Source: Centroberyx gerrardi
Taxonomy: Eukaryota > Chordata > Actinopteri > Beryciformes > Berycidae
Reading direction: 5' to 3'
Length of the DNA: 64,000 bases
Assembly (NCBI RefSeq): GCF_048128805.1
Contig: NC_136020.1
Coordinates: forward strand, 7,771,653 to 7,835,652
Under the pieces are notes generated by a model that ran no database searches, was not told the origin of the DNA, and was given only the letters and a program-made list of their open reading frames with translations. The first letter of the stretch is position 1. Each line of letters begins with the position of its first letter. Positions 12,301 through 25,200 of the stretch are shown here, one piece after another. The position numbers were made by a program, and so were the translations under genes.

Positions 12301-14649
12301 TGTGCCAATTTCAATATCTTTAAATTTGATCACAATCATGGCAAAAAAAATTTTCTAAGTACAAGTATTCAGGGTTAGGGTAGGGTAGAACCAATTTAGG
12401 TTAAGGGCTTCCCATAGGCAACCAATGTAAGAATAACCAACTATACAAAAGATATGTAATCAAACAAACTGCATCAAATTAAACTGTGATAACAACAGTT
12501 CCATTGTGCCCACCTTGTATATCTGATCTAGAGTGAGGCATCGATTGGCCTCGGGCCGGATGGTCCAGTAAGACACCTTGCCGTCCGGTGTCGTCTCGCG
12601 GATGAACATGTCATGCAGAGAGAGGTTGTGGCGGATGGAATTCTGCCATGATAAATGAACAAAGAAAAGTTTAGGTTTCATCTAATGCTGCCGTAGTCCA
12701 TGTGACCACGATTGTTTTCTTTTACAGTTCCCATGTACCTTCCAGCCTGGCTTGGCCACCTCTCGGAAGAAAGGGAAGTGGTCCTCGATCCACGTGTAAA
12801 TCTCTTTCAGCGTCATCCTCTTGTTCTTTCTGCTGTTGATGGCAAACTGGATCATGGCCATGTAGGAGTATGGCGGCCTTTCTGACATGGGTTGTTTTAG
12901 AACAGCGTCCACATCCATTTCTGTGCTGTGTGCCTGTGGAAGAAGAGAGGAAAAACAAACAGAGGCATAAATAAGCATTTACATAGTCACGCAATGGTCA
13001 GTCACACATCCATTACATGTGGCTTTATGCTGCTACAGTGAAAGCATTTGGTCAGTGATACACTGGGTATGTTGAGATGCACACTAAATATTCCCATCTT
13101 AACTTGATTAGGGTAATACTGTCATTGCCATGTTGGTCCGAATTAGAATAAGATGATCTGTGTAAGCATAGCGTGTTTAACATACCCAGATTCCTACTGA
13201 ATCTTTACTTGTATTTTGGTCATGTGAACATCTTCTGTCTGATTTCGCTCAGTTTTGTAAATGTACATATTATGTCAAAAAGGTTACCAAAAATGCTGAC
13301 TGGATGCAGCAGCAGTGTGCTTGTGACAAAAGGTGAGTGGTGGTGGCAAAAGGCAGCAGTTTTTGGAGCAACACTTTTCATGCCAAATGAAAGAAATTAA
13401 CATTCTTAACCTTTTACATGGGCATAAGCACCAAAAATCAAATGGTAAAATGTTCAAAATCAGACAAACTGTTCAGACCCCTTTTGTCTGCTATCGAGAT
13501 ATCAAGGACACGAGCTGGACCTCATTGCAACACATTCTTATTTTGTTATTGCAGGAAATCATGTTACTTTGAACCATGTAAACAACACTTAAACTGAACT
13601 ATCACATTAATCTGATTATTCACATTAACTATAACATGTATGGATGGATAATAACAATATGGAGGCAAACGATCAAAACAATGTGCTGGAACTCAAATAC
13701 TGATTGCACTGTAAGTCACACTGAGGTGTCATTCTAGCGAGACAGACTGGATAAAGGGGGTGTTTAGGGGACATGTTGGGACATGCGCCAGAGTACTTTA
13801 ACACATCAGTAATCCCTCCACACAGGACCCTGTTTACACACCCACAGTGACAGTCACACTGAGGTGACAAGAAAAAAAACGGCTGACCTGGAAAGTCTGT
13901 GGGCAGGAGTTGTGGTTCTCCTTGTTGGCATCTTTCTTGGCAGAATCTGGTCCAAGGGCACATGTGTTCATTCTGCCCAACCACTGGATATTGGTAAGGC
14001 TGTCATCTAGAGGACTGCAATCAAGATCCTTATTCACTAGTAACAGAGAAGCAAAAATAAACATTAATGCTGAAACAAATGAATGAGTAAAGATAGCTTG
14101 CCAATCCAGTGTTATCCAAAAATCACAAGCTGTTGTTTACAATAAAAATCCACAGGTACTTCAGTAAAAACATCCTACAAAATCACAGATTTCCATACAT
14201 GGTTTAACTCCAGTGAGAGGTTTAGTATCCGGCGGGCTGTGCATAGTTTCTGTTTTCTCTGGTTGTCCCACACTACTCCTCGCAGAGATGTCTTCTTCTT
14301 CAACGCTAGGCTGACAAAAAGACCCATTGTCTGTGTTGCCACTCCCACTCAAAAGGATAAACTTGTTTGGTCCATGGGGACCACACTCCTTGCCCTTGGC
14401 AGTGAGAGCCCCAATAACACTTTGAAGATCTGCTGTTTTGGGGATGACAACCACTTGTGTATCAGGCATGGTAGGGTGATCCATGACGCGGATGCCATCG
14501 GGGAAGCACTGACTGGCGGGTGATTCTGAAGGCTCCTTGGGTCTTGATCCATCAGATTTATTTTGTGAGGCAGATGGTGGCGGATCATTTAGCTGAAAAG
14601 GCAACTTCCTCCTCTTGAGGATCAGGGGTCTCCTTGGGCTCCGTCTCAT
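9347..14649 (-). CDS. foxm1: Forkhead box protein M1
   Basis: Seven coding exons on the minus strand: 14649-14199, 14036-13888, 12933-12739, 12642-12514, 11272-11224, 11031-10853, 10168-9347. Phases close to 657 residues. The N-terminus [14 protein letters not shown] matches the FOXM1 autoinhibitory region, followed by [13 protein letters not shown] and ALTAKGKE. The forkhead domain is split over two exons: [16 protein letters not shown], then [17 protein letters not shown]. Next come KMKPLLPR and KRVRIAPK, then a C-terminal transactivation domain with [20 protein letters not shown] ending [13 protein letters not shown]1 drives G2/M genes with MuvB/B-MYB. An in-frame ATG three codons upstream (14658) is a possible alternative start. 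A probable 5' UTR exon ends at about 14830, with a 143-nt intron to the coding exon acceptor near 14688. Divergent neighbour: rhno1. Confidence 0.95.
12248..12488 (+). mobile_element. hAT-like MITE, copy C (foxm1 intron)
   Basis: Begins TAGGGTTTAAG. It shares TCTTTAAATTTGA, ATCATGGCAAAAA, TTCAGGG, GGCTTCCCATA and GTAATCAAAC..TGCAT with copies A and B. It lacks the middle block and the right terminus. In the foxm1 direction it lies about 25-30 nt after the 5' splice site that follows the second forkhead exon. Confidence 0.55.
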
Positions 14650-15949
14650 GGTGATCAAATCACAGAAAATTCCCCTTCACTGGTTGTCTACACAGAAATA
14701 ACACAAAAGACGACATGCATTACTCTAAACATGAAAAAGATTCAACTTTTCACACTGCCTAGTGTCTTGATCATACCAGGAAATCTTGTTACCTAGCTAA
14801 AGTTAGCTAACGTTAATATTACCGTTTACCTGGCAGAAACGATGAGGCTGTTGCTAAGTAAGTCGATGGTTTTGATTCAAAAACGTTCTTATGTTCTTTG
14901 AGTAGCCTAACGTATGCTAACTGACGGAGCTAAAGAGGCACGTATAAGTCAATTCACATCAAATACTGATCACAACATACACCGACGGGACGGACAACAT
15001 GCCAAGAATTTTCCTATGGGCCTCCAGGTGAAATTTAGCTCCACATTAGCCGTGTGACAGACCGCTAGCTTTGTTACTGTAGAGTTCAGCCCTGCTTTCA
15101 AATGTCAGCTGGCTATGTTCCCTGGCGACTGTCTTCTAGAACACAAGTCGTTCTCTTGACATCTCGCCAAACTCCTTTAACGTTGCCTCGCTTATCGGGA
15201 AACACACACATCTGGTCGAACATTACCCAGCACTTTATAAAATGGGTCTTCTGGTAAATTTTGCCATTAGATAATGCACCAAGCAGATCTTCATCTCAAT
15301 ACAATCTCAAATTTAAAACTGATTCACCCTGCTCACTACCGCCCATAAGATGTGTGACAATAAGAGGCGGAGTAATGCTAAAAGTTGAAATTTCACTTAA
15401 ATAAGCGCTGCTTGTTGTATTTGATGTATGCCGAATTGAAGAGTGGCTCCGAAATTTTAATAAAATGTCTTAAATAATTTTCTACATATTATGTACATTT
15501 GCCGTTACGAAATGCAACATTAAACTGTCTGTTTTTTCAATAGAGCAGCGTGACGTTCTTTCCATACCCATGAAATGACATGCATGGTTTAGCCATTACA
15601 GTTCTTTGGCTGAGCACTGTCATGAGGAGCATTCACTATTTCTGTCATGTATCACCTGAAAAAATAAAGGGTTCGCCATCTAATATGGCTAGCTTATAGC
15701 TTTATATCTAGCGAGTGAAGTGGGAAGCTAAGCTAAGTTAGCTAGCAAGTCATCACGCTCGCTAATGATACGAACAGCAAATAAAGCCAAACCTTCATAT
15801 TACAGTGACGTTTCAAGCAATTCCGCTTGGCTGGACTCCTACTAGTAGTTCAAATACTTGTTTCATATCCGATTGCAAAGTAAAGCGTCCATGTTATCTG
15901 TAATTTCTTTCAGTGTAGTTTACAAGCTGTCTTGGTCGATTCAGAAACG

Positions 15950-16060
15950 TTTTTGAATTTTGGCGCTGTGGGTGTTGCCCTCTTCACTAAGATCACGTGA
16001 CATAAAAATGAACCAATGGCAGCTGGAGAAAAGGTCAAGATGGGACCAATCGGGGACGAC
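15950..16060. promoter_or_regulatory. Candidate bidirectional foxm1/rhno1 promoter
   Basis: Between the divergent genes lie a CHR-type TTTGAA (15952-15957) directly joined to an E2F-type TTTTGGCGC (15958-15966), a CACGTG E-box (15994-15999) and two CCAAT boxes (16013-16017 and 16046-16050). The CCAAT boxes are spaced 33 bp, about three helical turns, as in NF-Y driven cell-cycle promoters. Human FOXM1 and RHNO1 share a bidirectional promoter and FOXM1 is a DREAM/MuvB target, so this grammar is what the locus predicts. The exact start sites are not visible. Confidence 0.6.
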
Positions 16061-16424
16061 AATGGTGGAAACCGGGAAATAAGACTAACAAGACGGAAAA
16101 CAGAAATATTGAAGTTCAAACAACGAGCGGTAATCGTCAATATAAAACCTCCTTGGCAGTAATACTGTATCATTTATTGTGAGATGTCTGACGTGAAGTA
16201 TACACATCAAGGTAAGTACAATATGAGGCAAATATTAGCTATACTGTGCATGAGAATATAAGATTCAAAGGTATCTCTACAGCTGGCTGGCCTTTCCTGG
16301 TCGGCACTATCGTTATCAGACATTTTGGATAACATCTGACTGAACATTAGTCTGGGACAGGAATTGCCTGAAAGGTATTTTCACCTACTTTATTCCACTA
16401 GGTCTTCAGTCATGATTTCTACTA

Positions 16425-17722
16425 ATGCCCCGTAAAACCAGTAAGACACAGAAGCCTCCTCTGCTGTTCCTGGAGCCACCATTGCGTGGAGCCAGACTCC
16501 AAAATGTGCCTGATGTCCGAGCAGCGCTCAATCCCAAATCATTTACCACAGAGAGGCAATCAGCTCTTGATTCTTGGGTAAGTTGTTTAACGTTACAGAA
16601 TTTCTCCCCGTGCTTCGACACCTACTCTGGGTGGCAGGGTGACCTAGTGGTTGAAAACATTGTTATTCAACCAGAGAATCTGAGTTCAAGGCCCATGTTG
16701 GGAAACATCTGCCCTGCTGATGTTTCTCTGAGCAAGACACTGAACCCATACCTGTGGAGGGGGGAGAACAAAAACATAATTTTACTATGGAGATCAATAA
16801 AGTATCCTATTATTATTATTATTATTATTATTATTAGTAGTAGTAGTAATAGTATTTAAATCCATAATAATCACTAAACTCAGGTTTTAATGGAATTGTT
16901 TATGCACTGACTGAGCATTCTCATACCTGTCATTATTTATACCTGTCATTTATTATTTACTCTTTCCCTTTTCAGGTAAGTCCACAGTTTGACCAGTCAG
17001 TTGTAGCTGCACCTCCAGTGAGACGAGGGAGGAGGAAATGCCAGTCTGCCACAAGCATTCTTGACAGATGCAGTCAGCTGTCCAGGAAAAACAGCGTCTG
17101 CAAGTTCCCCTCATTATCATTCGAGAGGAGGCCAAGAGACCAGTCTCATCAACCTAAGCGTACACACAGAAAGAAAGCTACAGAGTCTTCTGTTGCATCT
17201 GGCCCGGGAGATCAGCCGCAGGGATCACGCCAAGTCAGTAGCACAGTTTCTCACCCGAGTGCACAGTACCTGGACACCCCAAAGAGACAGTTGTCCTCGG
17301 TCAGAAAAAGGAACGCGGGGGACTCTGGGTTATCTGATGGTGCTGCATCCTCCAGCAGGTGTTTAGATCAGCCTGAAGCTCCATCAGGGACAGGGAGACG
17401 CAGAATCCCAGCACCCTCTGCTTCCACGCCTCCCTCCACAGAGTTCCGCACCCCCAATGTAAGCAGTGTCTTCACACCGCCCGATGTGGACACTCCAGAA
17501 GTACTGCAAGAAGAGAGTAGTCGTCCCTCCTCCCCCTTTATACACTTGCTGTTGCCCCAGCCATCTACCCCACCACATAATCAGGCACCGGACATTTTGG
17601 TGGCAGACACTCCAGAGAGGGACTATGGGGTGAAGGTGACATGGAGGAGGAGGAGAGGTTTGATGATGATGCTGACAGAGAGAGGTCATCTCTCCAATTC
17701 AAATGCACTGATTCACAGCTGA
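16425..17722 (+). CDS. rhno1: RAD9-HUS1-RAD1 interacting nuclear orphan 1
   Basis: Two coding exons, 16425-16577 and 16976-17722, give 299 residues. The protein binds the 9-1-1 checkpoint clamp and TOPBP1 and supports ATR signalling in the nucleus. Recognition rests on three blocks shared with human RHNO1: the N-terminal PPLLF segment after MPRK, the clamp-binding SWVSPQFD motif (human SWVSPDFD), and the C-terminal DTPERDYGVKVTWRRR followed by LTERGHLS (human KYGIKVTWRRR, LRERGKLS). The centre is low-complexity Ser/Pro-rich, as in mammals. The SW|V motif is split exactly by the intron. The head-to-head arrangement with foxm1 supports orthology. The intron carries a SINE. Poly(A) signal candidates AATAAA lie at 18037-18042 and 18328-18333. 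Confidence 0.92.
16628..16860 (+). mobile_element. tRNA-derived SINE in the rhno1 intron
   Basis: A polymerase III A-box-like TGACCTAGTGGT (16640-16651) and a B-box-like GAGTTCAAGGC (16682-16692) are correctly spaced. A body with GAGCAAGACACTGAACCC follows, then ATCAATAAAGTATC and an (ATT)n tail at about 16805-16838. This is the layout of teleost tRNA-SINEs with LINE-like tails. It begins about 50 nt after the exon 1 donor. Confidence 0.75.
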
Positions 17723-19270
17723 TGTTGTGGAGAATCGGTGTCACCACTGGGCAGGAATTCATTATTCATTGGACCACTGCTGCGACCAGAATTCTTTCTC
17801 GGAACTATTTTTATTCAAACAGGCGAAAGCGCAACGCTGACGCATTGGAGGGAACTGCTGCATTCTAAAGCGCCGGTCGCATTTCAGTTCATCGAGTTTA
17901 CTTTTTGATTCGACCTTATAATAGTAGGCCTGGGATGTTATGAATTTGTCCCACCCCACCCTCTCCGCACACACAGCTCTGGATGTTATAATGGTTGTCA
18001 GATCTATTTATGAGTCAGGATGAGGGCTGCATAACTAATAAAAAAATTAGACTACTGCAATATCTGAATTGCAAGCATTTTTTCATAGAGGGGAATATGT
18101 TTAGACAAATTCCAAAACATGGTATTCTGTTGTTACAGAATTCCTGACTCTAAATATCAAGTTGCACATTAGAGAGAATCATTATATGCAAATCAAATCC
18201 TAATCTTTAGCAACCAAAGCCTATTATTCCTATTATTGCTGTTATGCTTCTGCAAGTGCTGGCGATCATGTAGAGAAAGCTGTGTCTCCATGTACTGAAA
18301 CTGATATCACAATACTAATATCCAGTAAATAAAATGCTATATCATTTTTGTCAGTATTGTGAAAGATGTCAGTATGGCACAACAGAGATAACCAAGATGC
18401 TGCTGAGAGATGATTCAAACACAACTGTTGATGATTGTGCTCAGTTCTCTGTTTATCTCAAAAAATGTTGTTTGTCAAATGTATTGCATAAAAGACATGA
18501 AATAAATGACATAAATGAAATGAGCTGAAATGAAAAGAACAAACTCAATTCTCTGTTTATTAAAGATTATCTTGGGTTAAAACTGGTGGGTGACATGATG
18601 GCAACTGCTTAAAGGCCCCAGAGGTTGAGACAGCAGCAATTCCTCCCGCATTGTAATGTATATTGCATTGTAATGCCTTGTAATAATCTATAAAAATGTA
18701 AAAGCAAGAGAAGCATATCTTGCTAAATTCAAAATAATATAATTTTGAAAACCTTTCCCCAAATAGAAAAACTACAGTACATTCTAGCAGAAAAGGTGTG
18801 CCGCACCTGCAGCAAAATATGAATGAACCTGTCCCAATTTCAGACAACAAATGAAAAAGAGATGCAGATTTTGTGTCTATTGATGAATTTGTCCATTCAT
18901 TGATTGACTTTCTTGAACCGTTTGTTGTTATGGTCACATTGTCACGGTGGCTGACTGAATCAGTTTATATTTGTTGTAGTATTTTGGTATTTCAACCCAC
19001 TAAAGAACGTTTGATTTGAATTGATAGCTGATTTCAATGTAAAATCAAGAAACATCTCTATAGCGAAGAACGTACCCTCCCCACACCTCTCGGAATGTCC
19101 ACCAATCAGCATTCTGCTACATACGTCGACGACCAATAGCAAGGCCTGTTGTTAGCGTGCTTGGTAACTATGGACCGAGAAACACATTTTTACTTAACCG
19201 CGTCTACAAAAAATATACTGCCACGGGAGGCCGCCAGCTGGGGAACCTTCCATAGCAACCGTGGATAAAC
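17723..19270. other. rhno1 3' region and tulp3 upstream region
   Basis: AT-rich unique sequence, including the presumed 3' UTR of rhno1 and the tulp3 promoter at its right end. I see no further gene. Confidence 0.5.
19100..19270 (+). promoter_or_regulatory. Candidate tulp3 promoter and leader
   Basis: Two CCAAT boxes (19102-19106 and 19133-19137), spaced 31 bp, lie about 135-170 bp upstream of the predicted start codon. X-box-like half sites (GGTAAC near 19165, AGCAAC near 19255) are present. RFX control would suit a ciliary gene, but no complete X-box is seen. Confidence 0.4.
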
Positions 19271-22200
19271 ATGAGTTACTACAGCATAAGGTGAGCTAAA
19301 ACAGATGCATTGACTGCACGACGTGTTAGTATTTGTTCTGTTTGGGCCATTATTGAATGAGAAGCTAACCGACGTGGCTAACGTTATTTTATGGGAAACT
19401 ATCTGTCGCCCACCAACTTTTTTAAAGGCACTGTTGCTTACAGCTGGAGCAGCTAACGTTAGCTTCTAACGGTAACAAGCTAGCTATAACGTTACATAGC
19501 TACACTTAGGAAGCTAACCACAGATAGTAATTGGTAGATAGTAGATTTATTTTCTCACTTTATCCATATATATTATTCCTTCAATGCCAAGCCCAGTGAG
19601 CTAACGCACGAGCTTAATATCACAGAACAACATCGCTCCATAAATTACTTAACGTTATAGCTGAACAATAGAAATGGAGAGAAATTCTTCATGACCATAA
19701 GTGGCTAACGTTACTGTTGTCCCTGAAGTATATTATTGCTCAGTTGTGACGCTGGTGCTACGGTTTGCTGTAATGTTAGTTAGCTAGCTGATGAACAATG
19801 TATCCAGCTTTCCGAAGTAAGAACAATCATTACGCAATGAACTTCAACAAAAGCAGGTAAATTATTTTTAAGAGAAAGTAACGATATATGATAAAATGGA
19901 ACCTGATGCGTGTGTATCTAGACTCATCTGACATGCTATTAGGGAATCAACATTTCTTGCCTCCAGATGTTAGAAATGGAAGCCCTTGCGTTTTTTGCCG
20001 ACCAATTTTCTCACTCTGTTTTTGTCAGCTTGAATGATTTATGTGAGGGCTTTACAGTTTCTATTCTATTCGAGGGTTTTTTTTTCTTCCCACACATTCC
20101 GGGTCAAAAATAATGACACCCCACCCCCCTTAAATATGGAATATCGCATTGAGTTTTGGAATGTAGGATGACTAGCTGGAAGCTAACGCTCTCTGTGTAA
20201 TTAACATGCTGTATCAAATTATCTGTATCAAACTCAACAGTTAGATATAGTAGCCATAGTCAGCCTCTCTCTGACACTAATCCACTAAAGACTTTTAGAC
20301 ATTTAGACTAAGCTTTGATCATAGTAAAGCAAGGGGCATAAGAAAAGGGAAGGTTTGCATGTCATGTTGGAGCATGCCTTTCCTTTGCTGTTCTACCTCC
20401 AGCAGTTGCGGGGCTTTTGAGGGCTATAAAATGTGCCTTTTCTGTGTCAGAGCATTCCGTTAAGACACTGCTGATACCCACCTCCCTACAACTCCTATTG
20501 AATACATGAGTAAATAAAAGCACCTCTATATTTTTGACATTTTCACTTCTTACTTTTGAGTTCACAATACACAGTGAGTGGAAGGAGAGAATATAGAGAA
20601 TGGAAAACATGACAAAACTCGGTAGCCAGATTCAAACTTAACACACTGTGAGTCCTTGGAATTCACTGTAGCACACTGCACCATGGTGCTTCCAACAGCT
20701 GTCTTTTGAAGCCCACTCTGCCGGTCACGAGAACAGGTGCTGGGCCTAGGGTTCATGTGATCTTTATATATATATGTTTGTGTGTGTGTGTGTGTGTGTG
20801 TGGGACAGAGTGCATTGTAGAAGCTACCGTACGCTATTCGAAGCACTGGTTAAGGCATAGGTCTGCTTTCATTGTGCTATGAGATAAAAATCATAAGTAG
20901 CTCCCACCCTTTCCTGTTCTGCTCTTACAGTCCCACTCTGATTATTTGATTTTATCTGTTTGCAGTCTACCCCTGCAAGGAACAGCCAAATAAGGGAAAA
21001 CAATGTTTTGTGAAATTCAGAAGTTAAGTTCTTTAACTTGAACTAAATACCAAGAATATGGCTTGCCATTTGAAGAAATGTTCTTCAGGATTTTTCTTAA
21101 TTGTCTTTGTACAACATAGTGGACTGAGTGGTGCCAGTCAATCTCAGATGACTCATAAAAACTGCCATTTTTGAAAGGAAAAGCCTTAGCTTCGTGACTG
21201 TACCAGTTGTGTGTGTCAGTGTGTCAGTTTAGGTAATGTTGGCTGCAGCTGTGATGCACACTGCTTTCGTAGGCTAAACCCACCCAGACAGTTTGTGTAA
21301 AAGTCCAGAATTTCATAGATAGCTGGCTCAGCAATTGTAACCTGCCTTGGAAGATGCAATAAGGGACTTTTTCTATACTTCTCGTTGTCTCGTTATCTTT
21401 TGCAATCTTGTACACTAGCTCTGTCTTTCCTTGCAATTCTCTCCCAAAGCACAGGGACTTTTGACTGACTGTCTTTCTCTCTCTATCTGGCTATCAGTGT
21501 TGTTGTGGACTGCTGATGAATCACTTGGCAGTGTGGCAGCTTCAAATGGCCGAGTCTGCTTTGAGAGATGAACACAGCCGAGGAGTGACCTTTATCATAA
21601 CAGCATTACATCCCAGGTGTTACACAGATTATTGCTTACAGGAGAGTGAAAGGGGACTTGATGAAGGTTTTCTGGTACCTGTGTAGCTCAGTGGGTAGAG
21701 CATGGCACTAACACTGCCAGGGTTAGTGGTTCAGTTCCCTCGGAGGCCACTCATATTGTAAGTTGCTGTGGATGAAAGTGTGCATATCCTGTGTTAACTG
21801 AGAAAAAGGATGATTATACTGTGGTGGCATGTAAAGAACTCCTGTATATACTTTGCAGTTATAAGGTAATGATAACCAACACATGGGTACAACAGTGATG
21901 CGGCTAAATACAAGGTACAACTGAGTATGGTCAGCATCACAAAAGTATCCATTGTCACTGTAAATATCCTAAAGAGTGTACAATCTTCTTTACAGAATAA
22001 AATAATGGAGAAAGCCAGAAAGGTCACTAATAAGCCCCCTGGCTGCCACAAGAGACAGCAAGCAATTCCAGTTTTTCAGAAAATTCTTATTTGGTTTATT
22101 GGAATTGTCAGCACAGTTGGAACATGTAGCTGACCAAGCAGTGTTTGGCTGAAATTACCACATTGTATAATGTGTCCCCCAAAAAGGAATAGGTTGGCTA

Positions 22201-25200
22201 TAAACTAGAATTCAGTACCTCATCTCCTAGTTCAGCATCCCAACACCATCATTATTCCAAGTATTCCAAGAATGAGTGAGTATCCTTAATCATCTTAATC
22301 AGTCAAATTAAATCCAATTCTCCACAAGTCTAGTGGGTTGGCCTCTGCAACAGAGAGGATGACTGAGGTGAAATGTACTGTGGCTGCCCAGTGCATTCCA
22401 AACACATATGGCCCAGTTGGCTTGAGTAATCCACTCTGTTGCTCATGCACTGAGAGACTGAGAAAACATCCCTGGTATTTGTAATGGGCTCGCTCTTTCA
22501 CCACATTGAATGCTGCAATATTGAATACAATTTACTAAAGCTATTATTTCTGCTCTGCTTGTTTGTTATGAGTTAACGTTGCAGCATGACACATTCTGTG
22601 TTTGCTTTGTTCAGTGCCTTACGGCTGCTCTTGCCATCAGCAGACTCAAGTTGCTAAACACTTAGTGGACATTAGCGTACATTTCATTAAATCTGACTCT
22701 AAACAAAGTAGAGCTTGCATTACAAGAGAGTTGTGGGTGGAAAGCATTCATCTGGGACCCTAACTGAAGCGGTATTGTCAACACTTGTAGCTTATTTCCA
22801 TCATTTGTTTTGAGCTTGATAATTACTCCCACAGGTGAATGATTCCCATACTTAACATCAGTTGACTTCCATGCCATTTTACCCCTATCCCACAGGACAA
22901 ACACATACACACAAACACACACTTCACTTTCTCTGTCCTTTCTTTCTTGCACTCCTGCGAATAAGCACAGAAAAAGAACGGGAGGCTCTGGTCTCCTAGC
23001 AACTGGACTAAGGTCCCCCACGCTTTGCCTGTATTTAGAAAGGGTAATCTATAAGTTTCCGTTTATTGAGTTACCTACCTCAAAAAAAAAAAAAAAACCT
23101 CCTTCTCAGCATTATTGAGAGGAACACAGACTGGAATATGTTATTCATATGCTGACACTCACTCATACCGTAATGCTGTAATGTTGACTGGGCATGATTT
23201 TTCAGTAGAGATTTAGGCTATTTGAAGCTTATTGAATTCCCACTATTACATATGACGGAGTTGAACATCATGTCTGGCCTCTGGTTTGATATGCAATGCC
23301 CCACCTATGAGTCAGAGGAAATGAGTTGTGGCTGATGGCTGAGTTTCTCAGAAAGTCACTGGGAAGTAGTCAGACAGTCTAATAATGGAACTTAGGCGAC
23401 AGTAGCTAGACTAATTGAACTTTTGAGAAACACTGCCAGCCAAAGAGGAGGAGTGCCCCAATAACTTAAACATAAATGTGTTCAAACAGGTGTCAATCCT
23501 GTTCAAGTAGCTTTATTGAAATGTGTGTAACGCTCAGAGCTTGTTACATCCCCAGTGCAGAGTGTTAAGGCCTGTCACTTTCATACCTACCCCTAGCTGC
23601 ATCCTTGTGCGTTGCCTCAAGTGAGGAGTCATGGCAACAACTCCTACCCTCCGACCTCAGTCCGCCTCAGGAGTGGTGGCTGTCACTCCCCTGGGTGGAA
23701 CATAGCTACTCTTTCTCAGTGACATAATAGCAGAGGACTTGGAGCCTGCAGGGCTGACTGCTAGGTAGGACTGTACAGTGACTCTGGGCTCTGTTGTGAA
23801 TGAATATCGTTGTGATACTGTAGATAGCCGAGCCCTGGACTAGCATTCCTGAAGCAGCATCCATGGACACTGTAAAGAATGGAGGATCTCAGCCTGTCTA
23901 CAGTCGCTGGTCGTACAGGTACATACATACATGCTAATCTTAGTGCTAAAAAGCAGTTGTGAAAGAATGTCCTTTCTTTTGTGTGTCTTCCATGACTTGT
24001 CGTGCCTTTAGCTGCAGTCTCCGGAGGGCTGAATTGGCTCCTGCAGGATGGAGACAAAGAGATGTACACACATTTTTGCTTGATCTCTCCTAGCTGTATT
24101 GGGTTTTTGGGGCAGAGAATTGCGGAGTGGCCTGTGCCAGGAGAGGTCAGCTCTACTATAACATTTCCTCCAGTCTCTGCTCTATCCCATGTGGCCAGCT
24201 GTATGGCTAACCTACTGTCAAGGATCTGCCGCTCGCTCATGTTTCTGCAGCCATGTCGTTACTTATTCAGAGCATCAGCCTGTGACTGTGCTGTAACAAG
24301 AGTTGGTGATTTGTGTGTGTGTGTGTGTGCGCCCTGTTTTCTTTTTTTTGGATGCTGTTGGCGGCTCAATTGGAACGCTGTAACCAAGGATGTGCTCAGA
24401 ATATTCATCTGCAGGATTACTGACATGAAAGAGTTAGATAGCTGAAATGACTGCCTCTTCTTTGCATTTTCTTAGTTAAGGCCCAGGAATGTCTAGACTA
24501 AAGTTAACAGCCTAACTCCTAAAACCTCAACCTTTTCCTTTATCACAGACCTTGTTTGGGAACGTAAGACTTTTTATTTAGTCAATTTAGTCAATGCATT
24601 TGCAAATGTTTAGGACAACCACCCCTCTTTTTAAAATATGGTCCAACTCATTCACTTGTATGATTTTTTAAAATATATATATATCTCTTGCTAGTAACCA
24701 TTCACTCTCCCCCAGGAAATTAAGCGTTTAGTTCAATCAGACATCCTTTTATTCTGTCCCCTCTCAAAGTCAGAAAGTCAGTTGCCTGTGGCAGAAATGA
24801 AGTCACGCTCATTCAACTTTCAAATTCCTTTTTGAAGTGGTGAAGGTCTATTTTTATGGAGACCTTTCATTAAAACGAACAATGGACAAAATGGGCTGCG
24901 TTCTGATAAAGAGATCCCTCTGGTTAATGCTATGCTAATTTTTAAAATAGCTTTGATATTGTCATCTGAAAGGAAGTCATTAGTCAGCTTGTCCTCTTTT
25001 CAACCGTGAATCAACCAATGGTCTGATAGACAGAGTATTCTAACACTTTTTCTAGTAATATAAACGATGTTACAACCTAGCACATCTGCTTTTGTAATTT
25101 TCTGCTCTTTGATGGATTAGAAGGCCTTTGCCCCACCTGAGTACTGTACTTGTCTTTGTGACAAGTGCATATGAGAAACATACAACAGAGAAAAGGAGAG

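Noticed and set aside
21681-21760. A tRNA gene
   Set aside because: A and B boxes are good, but there is no 7-bp acceptor stem and a SINE body with a typical tail follows.
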